Shown: positions 32,318 through 41,155, counted from the first letter of the stretch. The stretch is DNA of 55,137 nucleotides from Bradyrhizobium sp. SRL28 (GCF_018596315.1 NZ_JAHEAG010000038.1:1-55137); one strand, 5' to 3'. Translations and numbers: made by a program. The notes: generated by a model not told the origin, from the letters alone.

Positions 32318-35079
32318 CCAGGATCAAGTTCGAACTCGACGGCAAGCAAGTCGAGGCCAACGCGGGCGAAACCATCTGGCAGGTGGCAAAACGCCACCAG
32401 AAGGAAATCCCGCATCTCTGCTATTCGCCCGAGCCTGACTACCGGCCCGACGGCAATTGCCGCGCCTGCATGGTCGAGATCGAGGGCGAGCGCGTGCTGG
32501 CCGCGTCCTGCAAGCGCACGCCAAGCGTCGGCATGAAGGTGAAGACCGAGAGCGCGCGTGCGGTCGCCGCGCAAAAGATGGTGATGGAATTGCTGGTCGC
32601 CGACCAGCCGGCGCGCGAGACCTCGCACGATCCCGATTCGAAGTTCTGGCACTGGGCCGAAAAGGTCGAAGTCACCGAGAGTCGCTTTCCGGCCGCCGAG
32701 CGCTGGCAGAGCGATACCAGCCACCCGGCGATGAGCGTCAATCTCGACGCCTGCATCCAGTGCGGCCTCTGCGTGCGCGCGTGCCGCGAGGTGCAGGTCA
32801 ACGACGTCATCGGCATGGCCTACCGCAGCCACGAAGCCAAGATCGTGTTCGACTTCGACGATCCCATGGGTGAATCGACCTGCGTCGCCTGCGGCGAATG
32901 CGTGCAGGCCTGCCCGACCGGCGCGCTGATGCCCTCGGTGATGCTGGACGAAAATCAAACCCGCGTCACCTATGCGGACAAGAAGGTCGACTCGCTGTGC
33001 CCGTTCTGCGGCGTCGGCTGTCAGGTCACCTATCAGGTCAAGGATGAGAAGGTCATTTACGCCGAAGGCCGCGACGGTCCGGCCAACCACAACCGCCTCT
33101 GCGTCAAGGGCCGCTTTGGTTTCGACTATATCCATCACCCACATCGGCTGACAAAACCGCTGGTGCGGCTGGCGAATGCGAAGAAGGACGCCAACGACCA
33201 GGTCGATCCGGCCAATCCCTTCACGCATTTCCGCGAAGCCTCGTGGGAAGAGGCGCTGGATATTGCGGCCAAGGGCCTCGTAAAAATCCGTGACGAAAAG
33301 GGCGTCAAGGCGCTGGCCGGTTTCGGCTCCGCGAAAGGCTCGAACGAAGAGGCGTATCTGTTCCAAAAACTGGTGCGCACCGGCTTCGGCTCCAACAATG
33401 TCGATCACTGCACGCGGCTGTGCCACGCTTCATCAGTGGCGGCGCTGATGGAAGGGTTGAACTCGGGCGCGGTGTCGGCGCCTTTTGCGGCTGCGATGGA
33501 CGCCGAGGTCATCATCGTGATCGGCGCCAATCCGACCGTGAACCATCCGGTCGCGGCGACCTACATCAAGAACGCGGCCAAGCGCGGCGCCAAGCTGATC
33601 GTGATGGATCCGCGTCGGCAGTCGCTGTCGCGCCACGCCTGGCGGCATCTGGCGTTCAAGCCCGGCAGCGACGTCGCGATGCTGAACGCGATGCTGCACA
33701 CCATCATCACCGAAGGACTGACCGACCAGCAATACATCGCGGGCTACACCGAAGGTTTTGATGAGCTCGCCGAGCGCATCAAGGATTTTCCGCCGGAGAA
33801 GATGGAAGCGATCTGCGGCATTCCGGCCGAGACGCTGAAGGAAGTCGCGCGGGTCTATGCCCGCTCGCAGTCCTCGATCATCTTCTGGGGCATGGGCATC
33901 AGCCAGCACATCCACGGCACCGATAACGCGCGCTGCCTGATCGCGCTGGCGCTGACGACAGGTCAGGTCGGCCGTCCCGGGACGGGCCTGCATCCGCTGC
34001 GCGGCCAGAACAACGTGCAGGGCGCCTCCGACGCCGGCCTGATTCCGATGTTCCTGCCGGACTACCAGCCGGTCGGGCGTACCGATCTGCGCGAGCCCTT
34101 TGAGAAGCTCTGGCATCAGGATCTCGATCCGGTGCGAGGCTTGACCGTGGTCGAGATCATGAACGCGATCCATGCCGGCGAAATCACCGGCATGTATATC
34201 GAGGGCGAAAACCCCGCGATGTCGGATCCCGATCTGCAGCACGCGCGCGGGGCATTGGCGATGCTCGACCATCTGGTCGTGCAGGACCTCTTCGTCACCG
34301 AAACTGCGTTCCATGCCGACGTGATCCTGCCGGCCTCGGCCTTTGCCGAGAAGTCCGGCACCTTCACCAATACCGACCGTCGCGTGCAGCTTGCGCGCGA
34401 GGTGATCCGGCCGCCGGGCGATGCGCGGCAGGATCTCTGGATCATCCAGGAGATCGGCAAGCGCATGGGCCTGCCGTGGAACTATGACGGCCCGGCCGAC
34501 GTATTCACCGAGATGACGCAGGTGATGCCGTCGCTGAACAACATCACCTGGGACCGGCTGGTGCGCGAGGGCGCGGTGACCTATCCGGTCGATGCTTCCG
34601 ACAAGCCCGGCAACGAGATCATCTTCACCACGGGCTTCCCGACCGCGAGCGGTCGCGGCAAGATCGTGCCGGCGAAGGTGATCGCACCCGACGAGGTGCC
34701 CGATACCGAATATCCGATGGTGCTGTCGACGGGACGTGTGCTCGAACACTGGCACACCGGTTCGATGACCCGCCGCTCCAGCGTGCTCGACCAGATCGAG
34801 CCGGAGGCGGTTGCGTTCATGTCACCCAAGGACATGCGGCGCTTGAGCGTCTGGCCCGGCGATTTCATCCGCCTGGAAACTCGCCGCGGCGCCGTCGAGG
34901 TCAAGGTGCGCTCCGACCGCGATGTGCCTGAGAACATGGTGTTCATGCCGTTCTGCTACGCGGAGGCGGCGGCCAACCTGTTGACCAACCCGGCGCTCGA
35001 CCCGTTCGGCAAGATCCCCGAATTCAAGTTCTGCGCCGTGCGTGCGGAGAAGGTGGAATTGCAGTCGGCGGCGGAGTAG
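32314..35079 (+). CDS. fdsA: Formate dehydrogenase catalytic (alpha) subunit, Mo/W-bis-MGD
   Basis: 921 aa. An N-terminal [2Fe-2S] ferredoxin domain (C-x11-C-x2-C around HLCYSPEPDY and NCRACMVE) is followed by two ferredoxin clusters (CIQCGLCVRAC, CVACGECVQAC). Then come the catalytic [4Fe-4S] motif (CPFCGVGCQVTY) and the molybdopterin domains. The metal ligand is Cys, not selenocysteine, in DHCTRLCHASSV, with the catalytic His next to it. The His-Cys3 cluster usual near residue 100 in NuoG-like proteins is missing (SHDPDSKFWHW). It oxidises formate to CO2 in the cytoplasm. ATG overlaps the FdsGB stop (ATGA). Confidence 0.93.
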   Translation: MTRIKFELDGKQVEANAGETIWQVAKRHQKEIPHLCYSPEPDYRPDGNCRACMVEIEGERVLAASCKRTPSVGMKVKTESARAVAAQKMVMELLVADQPARETSHDPDSKFWHWAEKVEVTESRFPAAERWQSDTSHPAMSVNLDACIQCGLCVRACREVQVNDVIGMAYRSHEAKIVFDFDDPMGESTCVACGECVQACPTGALMPSVMLDENQTRVTYADKKVDSLCPFCGVGCQVTYQVKDEKVIYAEGRDGPANHNRLCVKGRFGFDYIHHPHRLTKPLVRLANAKKDANDQVDPANPFTHFREASWEEALDIAAKGLVKIRDEKGVKALAGFGSAKGSNEEAYLFQKLVRTGFGSNNVDHCTRLCHASSVAALMEGLNSGAVSAPFAAAMDAEVIIVIGANPTVNHPVAATYIKNAAKRGAKLIVMDPRRQSLSRHAWRHLAFKPGSDVAMLNAMLHTIITEGLTDQQYIAGYTEGFDELAERIKDFPPEKMEAICGIPAETLKEVARVYARSQSSIIFWGMGISQHIHGTDNARCLIALALTTGQVGRPGTGLHPLRGQNNVQGASDAGLIPMFLPDYQPVGRTDLREPFEKLWHQDLDPVRGLTVVEIMNAIHAGEITGMYIEGENPAMSDPDLQHARGALAMLDHLVVQDLFVTETAFHADVILPASAFAEKSGTFTNTDRRVQLAREVIRPPGDARQDLWIIQEIGKRMGLPWNYDGPADVFTEMTQVMPSLNNITWDRLVREGAVTYPVDASDKPGNEIIFTTGFPTASGRGKIVPAKVIAPDEVPDTEYPMVLSTGRVLEHWHTGSMTRRSSVLDQIEPEAVAFMSPKDMRRLSVWPGDFIRLETRRGAVEVKVRSDRDVPENMVFMPFCYAEAAANLLTNPALDPFGKIPEFKFCAVRAEKVELQSAAE

Positions 35080-35085
35080 CGCGGT

Positions 35086-35146
35086 CCTGGCGGACGGCCA
35101 GTCTTGTAGCCCGGATGAGCGAAGCGATATCCGGGGCTCCGTCCGC
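35086..35146. repeat. Nested palindromic repeat between convergent genes
   Basis: CCCGGAT (35110-35116) pairs with ATCCGGG (35129-35135) around GAGCGAAGCG. An outer GGCGGAC/GTCCGCC pair flanks it. It fills the space between the fdsA and LysM-gene stops and probably ends both transcripts. Confidence 0.55.
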
Positions 35147-35149
35147 CCT

Positions 35150-36301
35150 TCACTGCGCGGGAAGGACAAAGATCTGGCCGGGGTAGATCCGGTTGGGATT
35201 GCGGATCTGCCCCCGGTTCGCCTTGTAGATGACGGCGTAGCGCATGCCCGCGCCGTAGGTGACCTGGCTGAGACGCCAGAGGCTGTCACCGCGGGAGACG
35301 GTGGTGGTCGCGATCTTCGGCACCACCACGGTGGAGGGCGACGAGCCACTGTCCGGCAAGACGGTAGCCCCTGCGGCCGCCAGCTGCGGACCGGCTGTGT
35401 CCGGGCGCTTGGCCGCGGTGGCCTGCGCCGACACGGACGCGGTTGTGTCGGGAGCGTTGAACGGCACCTCGGCACGTGCGCGCACTGTGCCAGAACTCGA
35501 CGCCTCGTCCACCCTGACACGGTAGCTGCCCGGTGCGACCCCCTCATTGATGGTGACCGCAAACCGTCCATCCGCGGCGGCCGTTACCGACGTAATAAAG
35601 CTGTCGTTGAGATAAAGCCTCAGCGCCGCGCCGGCGCGCGCCTGGCCGCTCACATGGAACTTGCCGCCCGGCTCGATCTCGACGGTCTCCACGACCACGG
35701 CGCCGGCCGCCGGTTTTGGCGCGGCCGGTTGCGACAGCACAACGGTGGGCTTGTCCGGCGTGACCAGCGCTACGACCGGCCGGTCAGTCGATTTCGGCTC
35801 CAGCGCCGCCGTCACGTGCTGCTTGGATGTGGCCATCGTGCCATCAGCCTGTTTCGAGCGCAGCGTCAGGTCGAAAGTGCCCGAAGGAAGCTTGGGCGGT
35901 ACCATCACGAATTGTCCGGATTTATCCGCGACCGCGCGATCATGCACTTCGCCGTTGCGCAGCAGTTCCACCGTTGCGCCCGGCGCCGCTCGGCCCGCGA
36001 TGACCGCTTCGCCTGTCGGTTCGATGCGGGCAACGTCGAATGTCGGCACGCCGTCGCTGTTCTCCGGCGATGCGGGCGATCCGATCAGCGCGTCCACGAC
36101 GGCGTTTGCTTCCGATTTGGCATTTGCGAGCGCGGCCACTCGCGTATCAGGTGCAGGTTTCGAGGTCGCAGGCGCCGTCGTTGCAGCCATGGTGTCAGCC
36201 GGCGGCTCCTGGCGCACGTACTGAATGGCGAAGACGGCGCCACCGGCGGCTACAACCGCCACCAGGGGGAGGACTATTTTGCTAATCGATATGGCAGTCA
36301 T
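35150..36301 (-). CDS. LysM-domain protein with N-terminal anchor
   Basis: 383 aa. One membrane segment (about residues 7-28, ISKIVLPLVAVVAAGGAVFA) precedes a long Ala/Pro/Thr-rich region with Ig-like repeats (AVIAGRAAPGATVELLRNGE, then FHVSGQARAGAALRLYLND). The C-terminal LysM domain reads SRGDSLWRLSQVTYGAGMRY, then NRIYPGQIFVLP. LysM binds peptidoglycan, so the protein probably sits in the periplasm. ATG 36301 gives a sensible anchor; the frame continues upstream without merit. The gene stands alone, convergent with fdsA. Confidence 0.85.
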   Translation of the reverse strand: MTAISISKIVLPLVAVVAAGGAVFAIQYVRQEPPADTMAATTAPATSKPAPDTRVAALANAKSEANAVVDALIGSPASPENSDGVPTFDVARIEPTGEAVIAGRAAPGATVELLRNGEVHDRAVADKSGQFVMVPPKLPSGTFDLTLRSKQADGTMATSKQHVTAALEPKSTDRPVVALVTPDKPTVVLSQPAAPKPAAGAVVVETVEIEPGGKFHVSGQARAGAALRLYLNDSFITSVTAAADGRFAVTINEGVAPGSYRVRVDEASSSGTVRARAEVPFNAPDTTASVSAQATAAKRPDTAGPQLAAAGATVLPDSGSSPSTVVVPKIATTTVSRGDSLWRLSQVTYGAGMRYAVIYKANRGQIRNPNRIYPGQIFVLPAQ

Positions 36302-36412
36302 GATGCTCACCCGCCTGCCGGATCGCTGGCTCGTCCGTAGTTTATACCGTCTCAAGCGAGGTGGGTACTGGTTTGCGCCCGGAAAATGCAGTCTTTTCGG
36401 CGCCTTAGAAGC

Positions 36413-37429
36413 CTATAGCCAGCCGACGCGCCGGAACCGCCAGAAGAGGGCTGCGCATACCAGCAGGATCGTGCCGATCACGCCGAAATAGCCGTACTCC
36501 CACTCCAGTTCCGGCATGTGCTTGAAGTTCATCCCGTAGACGCCGGCGATCGCCGTCGGGACGGCGATGATGGCGAGCCATGACGCCAGCTTCTTGGACA
36601 CCGCGGTCTCCTGTGCCTGGCCGACCAGGAGGCTTGCCTCAAAGGCAAACGCCAGCACCTCGCGAAGCGAATCGATCTGCTCCTGCACCGTCCGGACGTG
36701 ATCCGTGACGTCGCGAAACAACGGCTGCATCGTGGATCGCACCATCGGCAGGTTGTCATGCTCGAGCCGGCGGCAGACTTCCACCAGGGGCCCAACCGCG
36801 TTGCGCAGCCGCAGCAGGTCGCGCCGGAGCAAATAGAGGCGCTGGATCTGCGCCTGCGTCATGGCGCTGGCGAGCACCTGCGCTTCCATCGCCTCGACTT
36901 CCTCCTGAATGGTTTCGAGCACGGGGGAGTAGTTGTCGACGATGAAGTCGAGAATGGCGTAGAGAATGTAATCCTCGCCCCGGGCCAGCGCCCGAGGGCA
37001 GCTTTCGCATCGTTCGCGCACCGGCTTGTAGGACGTCGATGCGCCGTGCCGGACCGACACGATATATCCTTCGCCGACGAACAGATGCGTCTCGCCGAAT
37101 GCGATGCTGTCGCCCTCGAGCTGCGCGGTGCGCGCGACGATGAACAGCGCGTCGCCATATTGCTCGATCTTCGGCCGCTGATGGGCGTGGTCGGCATCCT
37201 CGATCGCAAGGTCATGCAGCTCGAACTGCCGCTGCACGCGGCGCAGCACGGCGATATCGGGTTCATGGAGTCCGATCCAGACCACGTGGTCGGGCTTGTT
37301 GCGCCAGCTCGAGGCTTCATCAATGGCGATGTTGGCGACACGCCGGCCTTCGACGTAGACGCCGGCTGCGACCACGCCGTCGGAGGCGGCCGGCTCGTTT
37401 TTCATGATGCCTGGCGATGCGACGTTCAT
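36413..37429 (-). CDS. CorA-family divalent cation transporter
   Basis: 338 aa. A large cytosolic domain and a long stalk helix (about 180-275) are followed by two C-terminal membrane segments, the first ending in the signature YGMNFKHMPELEW, the second FGVIGTILLVCAALFW. CorA proteins form pentameric Mg2+ or Co2+/Ni2+ channels. The GMN filter is intact. ATG 37429 has GAGGGTGGA just upstream and is preferred over GTG 37438. The last residues are RRVGWL. Confidence 0.9.
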   Translation of the reverse strand: MNVASPGIMKNEPAASDGVVAAGVYVEGRRVANIAIDEASSWRNKPDHVVWIGLHEPDIAVLRRVQRQFELHDLAIEDADHAHQRPKIEQYGDALFIVARTAQLEGDSIAFGETHLFVGEGYIVSVRHGASTSYKPVRERCESCPRALARGEDYILYAILDFIVDNYSPVLETIQEEVEAMEAQVLASAMTQAQIQRLYLLRRDLLRLRNAVGPLVEVCRRLEHDNLPMVRSTMQPLFRDVTDHVRTVQEQIDSLREVLAFAFEASLLVGQAQETAVSKKLASWLAIIAVPTAIAGVYGMNFKHMPELEWEYGYFGVIGTILLVCAALFWRFRRVGWL

Positions 37430-37684
37430 GGCTTCCACCCTCGATGATTGTTGCCGAACCTTGCTTCGCGGCGATGTTTTCGAATGAGGCTAGCACCATG
37501 GAATTCACCGTCAATGCGATCGAGACAATGATGTTCCCGAGGACGCGTCGATCATGCCGGCGCGCTCTGCCGATCTTTATGCCGTGCCTATGCGAAAGGG
37601 CCGCCGGGCATCTCGAAATCCTACGCCTGTCTTCGCATGTTTGGTTATCCGGCATGCATTCGAGCCGGTATTGGGAAAACGAAC

Positions 37685-37900
37685 ATGACGCTTTTCTATT
37701 CGCACCAAGAGCGGCGGCAAGGCTCGGTCGGCGGCTTTTCCGTCGGCCGCGCGGTACGCCGCCTGCGGACCGCACTGAAGACAATCCATCGCGCGATCGC
37801 CGCAGCAAAGATCCGACGGCTGCGCAACGAATTGCGGCTGCACGCCGCAATGCGTGCGAACCGGGCGCGCCCGAAACCAACCCGACACCGAAGCGCATAG
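37685..37900 (+). CDS. Small basic hypothetical protein
   Basis: 71 aa beginning MTLFYSHQERRQG; the middle (RRLRTALKTIHRAIAAAKIR) is a basic amphipathic helix. GGGAAAA lies 6-12 bases upstream. No family recognised. The rest of 37439-38151 shows no better gene, so this is tentative. Confidence 0.4.
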   Translation: MTLFYSHQERRQGSVGGFSVGRAVRRLRTALKTIHRAIAAAKIRRLRNELRLHAAMRANRARPKPTRHRSA

Positions 37901-37953
37901 CGACCGGTTTCCGCGCCAGCCGCTGCATCTCGGCGAGAAATGGGATTTCTGAC

Positions 37954-38115
37954 ATGCGACAATCAATATCCAAATCAGTGGCGGCATTATTGCTGCGCGC
38001 GTTAACCCGCCTGCTGATCTTGATCGCCAACGAGCCGGTCAGGATCTATCGCCCGGAAGCTCACTACATGCGCGGTCCGGGACCGGCGTGGCGGGCGAAG
38101 CACGGCGTGGGTTGA
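37954..38115 (+). CDS. Small hypothetical protein (53 aa)
   Basis: It starts MRQSISKSVAALLLRALTRL, a hydrophobic-amphipathic N-terminus that could bind a membrane, and ends in a basic tail. It follows the 71-aa ORF by 53 bases on the same strand. A longer frame through both is open, so coding is not certain. Confidence 0.35.
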   Translation: MRQSISKSVAALLLRALTRLLILIANEPVRIYRPEAHYMRGPGPAWRAKHGVG

Positions 38116-38151
38116 CCAGACCCTCGCCGGAAAGGCGGGCGACGCGGTGTG

Positions 38152-38355
38152 TCAATAATGGAAACGCGAGAAATAGATCGCCGTTCTCAGCACGACCAGT
38201 CCGGTGAGCAGCCCTCCTGCCGAAAGCATCGCAAGCGCACCCAGGCAGAATTGTTTGGCTGTCGCCAGATGCATTTTGGCCGTACCAATCCCGATGGCGT
38301 TTTGCCTTTCCGTTGAATGAAGCGAATCTTCAAAGTGATGTGTCAGCGTCGACAT
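38152..38355 (-). CDS. Small membrane protein, possible KdpE target
   Basis: 67 aa. A polar N-terminus (MSTLTHHFEDSLHSTERQ) and one clear membrane helix (FCLGALAMLSAGGLLTGLVV) end in a short basic/aromatic tail. ATG 38355 is preferred: AAGGAA lies about 9 bases upstream. An array of ATAGG half-sites at 11-bp steps lies about 60 bases upstream. Function unknown. Confidence 0.55.
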   Translation of the reverse strand: MSTLTHHFEDSLHSTERQNAIGIGTAKMHLATAKQFCLGALAMLSAGGLLTGLVVLRTAIYFSRFHY

Positions 38356-38412
38356 GTCCGGGGATTCCTTTCGCAAGATCGCAGCAATACTGTTTCATTG
38401 AGATGATGATGT

Positions 38413-38472
38413 ATCGCGGACCCATAGGAATGCGAGAGGTTCGGCTGCGGCGCCGTATAGGAGAATCATAAA
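38413..38472 (-). promoter_or_regulatory. 11-bp-phased ATAGG array (KdpE-type site candidate)
   Basis: On the plus strand ATAGG is at 38424 and 38457, with weaker copies AGAGG at 38435 and ATAAA at 38468. All fall on one 11-bp grid. On the minus strand they read CCTAT toward the 67-aa gene. The same half-site and spacing occur upstream of kdp. Confidence 0.5.
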
Positions 38473-38500
38473 GCACGCTTGGGTTCATGCTTTCTGAGCT

Positions 38501-38947
38501 CTAAGCCCGAACTTTGCGCGACGGCAAACCCTTGAACAGGTCCTGATCTTGTTTCGGGCGTCGCATCACCGGCGCGGCGTCCGGTTCAGTCATGCCAACG
38601 GCTGCTGCGAATGCTCGCTTCAATCGGTGCTCGCCGATTTGCGCGAGATAACAGCTCAAGATCGCAGGTCGCGTCTCGCCCTGATCGAGGATTGCCAGGC
38701 AGAGATCGGCACTCATTTTTCTGAAGAAGCGGAACTCGCTCTCACGCTCCTTTCGGCCAGATCGGTCCATTTCCTGCGCGATCGCTAGAACGTTGAGGCG
38801 ATCGGTATCGTCGAGGGTCACGGCAAACCGCAGGATCGCAAGCTGCCACGCGCGCAGTATCCTCTCATGCTGTTCAAGCAATCCTGCCGTGCTCGTTGCG
38901 ACGCCTTGGTCGACATTCGTCCAGGGCCGACAGCGCGAAAATGACAT
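38501..38947 (-). CDS. Hypothetical protein coupled to the DapA-like gene
   Basis: A 148-aa soluble, mostly helical protein with no recognised domain. Its ATG (38945-38947) overlaps the stop of the DapA-like gene (TGATG), a sign of translational coupling; a GTG at 38950 is also possible. The C-terminus is basic (MRRPKQDQDLFKGLPSRKVR). Confidence 0.6.
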   Translation of the reverse strand: MSFSRCRPWTNVDQGVATSTAGLLEQHERILRAWQLAILRFAVTLDDTDRLNVLAIAQEMDRSGRKERESEFRFFRKMSADLCLAILDQGETRPAILSCYLAQIGEHRLKRAFAAAVGMTEPDAAPVMRRPKQDQDLFKGLPSRKVRA

Positions 38948-39870
38948 CACGCCTGCGCGGCCTCGATCGAATCGTCGTCGGTGACGCCAGCAAGCGCGCG
39001 TGCCACCTGCGCTTTGTCCGCTTCATCCAGTTCCACGATCGGCAAACGGGTATTGGGATGCATCAATCCGAGCAGGCTCAGCGCGTATTTCAAGGCCGCC
39101 GGGACGTCATTCGACAGACAAGCCTCCAGCGGGCCGAGACGGCGATGCAACTGACGCGCCGATTGCAGCCGGCCCTGCTTCAAGTTCGAAAAGATCCTCC
39201 GGCACACGTCCGGTGCAATATTTGAAACCAGCGAAATACAGCCGTGACCCCCGCTGGCAATAAAGCCGAAGGCAGTAACGTCGTCCCCGGACAACAGTCG
39301 AAAGCCGGGCGGTACCAGCGAACTCAGGCGCGTTGGGCGGGAGACGTCACCTGTCCCATCCTTCAAACCCACGAATTGTCTGGACTGAGCCAGAAGGGAA
39401 ATCGTCTCGTCTGCCAGCGGGCGAACGGTCCGCGCGGGAATGTCGTGCAGGATCACCGGGAGCGTGGTGGAGGCGGCGATGGCGCGGAAATGCGCAGCGA
39501 TGCCCGCCTGCATCGGCTTGTTGTAGTAGGGCACCACCGACAACACGGCATCCGCGCCGGCGCGCTCGGCCCGCATCGTCAGTTCGATCGCGCGATCGGT
39601 CGAATTGGACCCGGCGCCCGCAATGACGCGGGCGCGGCCTTGTGCGGTCTCGACGGCACAGCGAATGAGGCGATCCTTTTCGGCCGTCGTCAGCGTCGAT
39701 GCCTCGCCGGCAGTCTCACCGACGATGATCGCCGAGGCGCCGGCGTCGATCTGGCGTTCGCACAGCGTGGCGAAAGCGTCGAGATCGAGCTCGGCATCGG
39801 CGTCGAACGGGGTTGGGAGGTCGGTCATGTAGCCGGCGAGCCAGCTTGCCGGATTCGCCAGCGAGGTCAT
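38947..39870 (-). CDS. Dihydrodipicolinate synthase-family aldolase/lyase (DapA-like)
   Basis: A 307-aa (beta/alpha)8-barrel of the DapA/NanA family. The Schiff-base Lys is in FVGLKDGTGD, the catalytic Tyr in SVVPYYNKP, and an Arg in DIPARTVR. The canonical GTTGE loop is ETAGE here, losing the second Thr that binds the pyruvate carboxylate in true DapA. It is therefore probably a paralogue acting on another 2-oxo acid, not the lysine-pathway enzyme. It lies between two unknown small genes in one minus-strand unit that carries a KdpE-type site upstream. Confidence 0.82.
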   Translation of the reverse strand: MTSLANPASWLAGYMTDLPTPFDADAELDLDAFATLCERQIDAGASAIIVGETAGEASTLTTAEKDRLIRCAVETAQGRARVIAGAGSNSTDRAIELTMRAERAGADAVLSVVPYYNKPMQAGIAAHFRAIAASTTLPVILHDIPARTVRPLADETISLLAQSRQFVGLKDGTGDVSRPTRLSSLVPPGFRLLSGDDVTAFGFIASGGHGCISLVSNIAPDVCRRIFSNLKQGRLQSARQLHRRLGPLEACLSNDVPAALKYALSLLGLMHPNTRLPIVELDEADKAQVARALAGVTDDDSIEAAQA

Positions 39871-39875
39871 GGGGT

Positions 39876-40157
39876 TCAGCAAGTCCGGCCGAGTTCGGTA
39901 CGGTCGCCGGCCACCGGTCGACCAGCGAGGCTGCGGCTGCCGTGCATATTGAGCTCGATCTCGCGCGACAATTCGACGATCGTTTCCGGGTGATGTCCGT
40001 TCTCGAACAGCGCGTATTTCAGCGCCTGGGTGCGGTTGACGAACAGGCCGCCATAGAGGCCGTTTTGCTCCTGGGCGACCCACTGGCCGCGCCGGTTCCG
40101 GCCGATAAAGACGATGGTGGACGCGGCGCTGCACGATGGAGGTTCGACGAGTTTCAC
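39876..40157 (-). CDS. Small hypothetical protein, first gene of the DapA-like unit
   Basis: A 93-aa soluble protein: VFIGRNRRGQWVAQEQNGLY and GGLFVNRTQALKYALFENGH look like a small DUF-type fold that I cannot name. The GTG start at 40157 is supported by AAGGA 8 bases upstream. It ends 5 bases before the DapA-like start, so the genes are cotranscribed. Confidence 0.6.
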   Translation of the reverse strand: MKLVEPPSCSAASTIVFIGRNRRGQWVAQEQNGLYGGLFVNRTQALKYALFENGHHPETIVELSREIELNMHGSRSLAGRPVAGDRTELGRTC

Positions 40158-40243
40158 GTTGGTATTCCTTCACAAGACGAGTAGGTGTCCTTGAATATCC
40201 TTACGGATGGATATGAATTCGAGCGGAGCTTGCGAGCGATCTC

Positions 40244-40259
40244 ATAAGGACCGCATAGG
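40244..40259 (-). promoter_or_regulatory. Pair of half-sites 11 bp apart (KdpE-type candidate)
   Basis: ATAAG (40244) and ATAGG (40255), reading CCTAT/CTTAT toward the minus-strand unit that starts at 40157, about 90 bases downstream. Confidence 0.45.
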
Positions 40260-40285
40260 AGATCGAGCTATTTTTTGATGAATGG

Positions 40286-40525
40286 TCAGCCGAGCGCGCG
40301 GGTGAGCGCGCATCGCGCGCCATAGGCCGCCATCTCGTCCCAATGGTTGAGATCGTGATCGAGAAGCCGCTCTCGCCGAATGCCGGCGATCACAGCGCAG
40401 AGGACCGTGGCCATCCAGAACAGCGCCATCAGGCTTTGATTCAATGCGATGCTGCCAAAGCTGGCGAAGGCGACCAGGACGAGCAGGCGGACTCCGAACC
40501 GGACCAGGACCTGGGCCGAGCGCAA
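40286..40525 (-). CDS. Small two-helix membrane protein
   Basis: About 79 aa with two likely membrane segments (VRLLVLVAFASFGSIALNQS and ALFWMATVLCAVIAGI) and a polar C-terminus. The start is uncertain: only a TTG at 40525 is available after the preceding gene's end, and the frame stays open further up, overlapping the 155-aa gene. Function unknown. Confidence 0.5.
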   Translation of the reverse strand: MRSAQVLVRFGVRLLVLVAFASFGSIALNQSLMALFWMATVLCAVIAGIRRERLLDHDLNHWDEMAAYGARCALTRALG

Positions 40526-40566
40526 CCGTCGCGGCAGGTCGGCCAGTGTTGCACGGAGGCCCCGCG

Positions 40567-41034
40567 TCAGGCGAAATTGTCGCTGTAGATCGGCTCGTAG
40601 ACGGTGCCGGCGCGTCGCGGGGCGCTCGGCACGCTGGTCCGGCTCGACGGTGCGCTGACGCGCCGGGCTTCGACGAACGCGCTCAGGATCGCCAGCGCCA
40701 GATCGGCGTGGCGGGTCTCAATCGACTGATCCAGCCAATCGGGTAGCTCGCGCTGCCGCGACAGTGCGCAATACCATTCGCCGTCGTCGTAGGCGAGGCG
40801 GCGGACCTGCCATTGCGGTAGCTCCAGGTCGATCAGCGCGAGCGCAACGTCGGTCCAGGCGTGTGATTGAATCAGCCGCTCGATGCGGGCGGCCCTGGCG
40901 TTCTGGTTCGCGGAAGGCAGGCGCCGGGAGGTCGCGCGAATGATGTCGGAGAGGAATTCGGCGGTGACATAACCGGCGTTGCGGAGTCGATCGCCGAGTT
41001 CAGTGGGGACTTGTTGTTCTGAAAGAAGTGACAT
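40567..41034 (-). CDS. Hypothetical protein divergent from kdp
   Basis: A 155-aa soluble protein with a helical N-terminal two thirds and a Ser/Pro/Arg-rich tail (APSSRTSVPSAPRRAG). No family recognised. ATG 41034. Its upstream region carries two ATAGG half-sites 11 bp apart and faces the kdp promoter, so shared control with kdp is plausible. Confidence 0.6.
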   Translation of the reverse strand: MSLLSEQQVPTELGDRLRNAGYVTAEFLSDIIRATSRRLPSANQNARAARIERLIQSHAWTDVALALIDLELPQWQVRRLAYDDGEWYCALSRQRELPDWLDQSIETRHADLALAILSAFVEARRVSAPSSRTSVPSAPRRAGTVYEPIYSDNFA

Positions 41035-41131
41035 GGGGTCATCTCAACTCGTAGCGCGGTCGCCATTGCAACCGCACGTCCAAGCTGGCCAGACCCCCAT
41101 TTGAAAGCGAGATGAGGCAAGGGGCGAAGAA

Positions 41132-41147
41132 ATAGGGATTTCATAGG
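41132..41147 (-). promoter_or_regulatory. Two ATAGG half-sites 11 bp apart
   Basis: ATAGG at 41132 and 41143, reading CCTAT-N6-CCTAT on the minus strand about 100 bases upstream of the 155-aa gene. The 21-base context closely matches the kdp site. Confidence 0.5.
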
Positions 41148-41155
41148 GGGTCTAT

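Noticed and set aside
32314..35079. Possible selenocysteine formate dehydrogenase
   Set aside because: The catalytic position is an ordinary Cys codon in DHCTRLCHASSV, and there is no in-frame TGA.
37417..38115. One continuous 232-codon protein on the plus strand
   Set aside because: The conceptual product has no domain and begins inside the CorA start region. Two smaller frames with better starts (37685 and 37954) are slightly more credible, and even those are tentative.
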